DNA from: Ligilactobacillus sp900765635
GTDB taxonomy: Bacteria > Bacillota > Bacilli > Lactobacillales > Lactobacillaceae
Length of the DNA stretch: 64,000 nucleotides
Direction: 5' to 3'
NCBI RefSeq assembly: GCF_949152225.1
Contig: NZ_CASCJC010000001.1
Location: 1-64,000 of the forward strand
The translations under genes and the position numbers were made by a program. Below the pieces are notes generated by a model. It had not been told where the DNA came from and made no database searches. It was given only the letters and a program-made list of their open reading frames with translations. Position 1 is the first letter of the stretch; each line of letters starts with the position of its first letter. Shown in pieces: positions 62,926 to 64,000 of the stretch.

Positions 62926-63636
62926 TTAAGGAGTTGTTTGAATTTTAAATCCCCAATATTCAGGAAGTTTATAGCTGATGACATAATCTAATACGCGGTT
63001 TTTCTCGGGTAAGAAGGTTTGTCTTTCTTGAATAATTAGGGCTAAATTCTCATTAGTTTGAAAATGTTGTAACACCTCTGGTTCACTTACAATTCTGGCG
63101 GTTGTTTGTTGGCTATACGGCAAAGTATAAGGATTTAAATCAAAATCATCATGAATTCGCTGATAAAGTGAACTGAAAGATGTTAAATCATGTAATTTGT
63201 TTACATCGATGAAGTCCGGTATAACATATGAAATCGTATATTGCACAATTTTACGGTCGATATATCGCAGACGCTTAACTTCAAAATAGTTAGCCCCTTT
63301 AGGGAGATACAGTTTTTTAAGTATTTGAGTATTATTTTTGAGTGCAACACTCAAAACTTTAGTAGATTCTGCTTTGCCATTAGCCATATTCAAGTCAGTA
63401 TATGTCACTGGCGCATCATGATTTTCTTTAGAAACAAAAGTTCCTTTTCCTTGGATGCGAGTAATTTTATTGGAACTAGCTAAGATATTAAGTGCTTTAA
63501 CGGCTGTAGTGGAGCTAACGTTAAAACGATTTTTAATATCTGCTTCACTATAAAAAGGATCGCCTTGATGGAAAAGTTTACTGTCTAGTTCGGCACACAG
63601 TGTATCGACAATCATTTGATATTTTGGCACTGGCAT
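62926..63636 (-). CDS. GntR-family regulator with UTRA domain
   Basis: Regulator of 236 residues: winged helix near 27-70 (SEADIKNRFNVSSTTAVKAL, RIQGKGTFVSKEN) and UTRA after 80, ending VISYKLPEYWGFKIQT. It resembles the gnbR-like protein at 9504 in layout and C-terminus. Lies 14 bp after the partial glycosidase gene on the same strand, so it may be the last gene of that operon and its regulator. AAGG is before the ATG. Confidence 0.87.
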   Translation of the reverse strand: MPVPKYQMIVDTLCAELDSKLFHQGDPFYSEADIKNRFNVSSTTAVKALNILASSNKITRIQGKGTFVSKENHDAPVTYTDLNMANGKAESTKVLSVALKNNTQILKKLYLPKGANYFEVKRLRYIDRKIVQYTISYVIPDFIDVNKLHDLTSFSSLYQRIHDDFDLNPYTLPYSQQTTARIVSEPEVLQHFQTNENLALIIQERQTFLPEKNRVLDYVISYKLPEYWGFKIQTTP

Positions 63637-63650
63637 AAATTCTCAACCTT

Positions 63651-64000
63651 TCAAGCTAAAGTGGCCTTGGCTACACGCACGACATAATCACATCCATAAC
63701 GGTACCCGGTGGCATCTAAGGTTATTATACCTTTTATTTCATCTTGAACATAGGAAAGATTTTCTTCATTATCTATCCATTTTAAATCACTTATTTTAGA
63801 GTTAAAATTGAAAAATGTTCGCGGATTGGTATTTTCTCCACCTAAGACAACATTGCTGTTACCAACAACGCGTAAATCATGGATAAAAATATAAGCCGTT
63901 TTAGAATTTGTTGTTAAAATAAAATCTTTAGGATTAGTAGAAGATATTGCCAAACTTGGACGTCCGTAATAAAAGGCAGATCCATAAAGCTTAGTCCATT
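63651..64000 (-). CDS. Glycoside hydrolase C-terminus, probably GH29 alpha-L-fucosidase (partial)
   Basis: The frame is open from 64000 to the stop at 63651, so the gene starts outside the window. About 115 C-terminal residues are visible: WTKLYGSAFYYGRP, then a beta-sandwich, ending ATGYRYGCDYVVRVAKATL. The last part resembles the end of bacterial GH29 alpha-L-fucosidases (...YGTDYVVRVAK-type). The active site is not in view. The neighbouring mannosidases make a fucosidase plausible. Confidence 0.5.
   Translation of the reverse strand, partial: WTKLYGSAFYYGRPSLAISSTNPKDFILTTNSKTAYIFIHDLRVVGNSNVVLGGENTNPRTFFNFNSKISDLKWIDNEENLSYVQDEIKGIITLDATGYRYGCDYVVRVAKATLA

Overview
The window is the replication-origin region of a low-GC Gram-positive chromosome, most likely a lactic acid bacterium of the Lactobacillaceae. 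The evidence is the order rpmH / dnaA-dnaN-yaaA-recF-gyrB-gyrA-rpsF-ssb-rpsR, an xpk phosphoketolase next to ackA, many PTS permeases, catabolite-responsive (cre) sites, an LPQTG cell-wall anchor and a KxYKxGKxW-type signal peptide. No species can be named. No tRNA, rRNA or CRISPR array was seen.

Layout. (1) 28-10202: a decayed surface glycosidase, then a locus with the gene content of the Lactobacillus casei gnb system: GH35 galactosidase, mannose-family PTS B-C-D-A, AgaS-type deaminase/isomerase and a NagA-type deacetylase. It is divergent from a GntR/UTRA regulator, and a dre-like operator and a cre lie between the two. (2) 10365-22304: conserved origin core. DnaA boxes lie on both sides of dnaA, with an AT-rich unwinding element and DnaA-trios between dnaA and dnaN. 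(3) 22687-26427: ackA and xpk, the phosphoketolase route. (4) 26497-39246: GH1 with a broken EIIC, glpK with a glpF remnant, a divergon for a flavin-dependent reductase (broken LysR, intact apbE, frameshifted reductase), a YdjC deacetylase, gluconokinase with a parS-like site across its stop codon, and a candidate small RNA. (5) 39311-43782: an LPQTG-anchored GH84 enzyme under a 32-bp palindrome and a cre, then a frameshifted bacteriocin-like peptide abutting an immunity-like gene. (6) 44102-53269: a ClC transporter, IS3 and IS200/IS605 remnants, a broken sulfatase, and an AT-rich RpiR / PfkB kinase / fructose-type PTS / LacD module between two 217-bp direct repeats. (7) 53328-64000: a host-glycan cluster with ROK kinase, GH1, GntR, an orphan EIIC, GH38 and GH125 alpha-mannosidases, a threonine-aldolase-like protein lacking its PLP residues, another GntR, and the end of a probable alpha-L-fucosidase.

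Taken together the accessory genes suggest a cell living on host glycans (mucin or N-glycans). GH84, GH35, GH38, GH125, a probable GH29 and a sulfatase remnant attack N-acetylhexosamine, galactose, mannose, fucose and sulfate groups. NagA and AgaS would turn GalNAc-6-P into tagatose-6-P, and the PfkB kinase plus LacD could carry that into glycolysis. Decay is common: at least three genes have an in-frame stop, two have a one-base homopolymer frameshift, and several are only fragments.

Coordinates, motif matches and reading frames were read by eye. Family assignments rest on recognised motifs and gene context; no database search was run.
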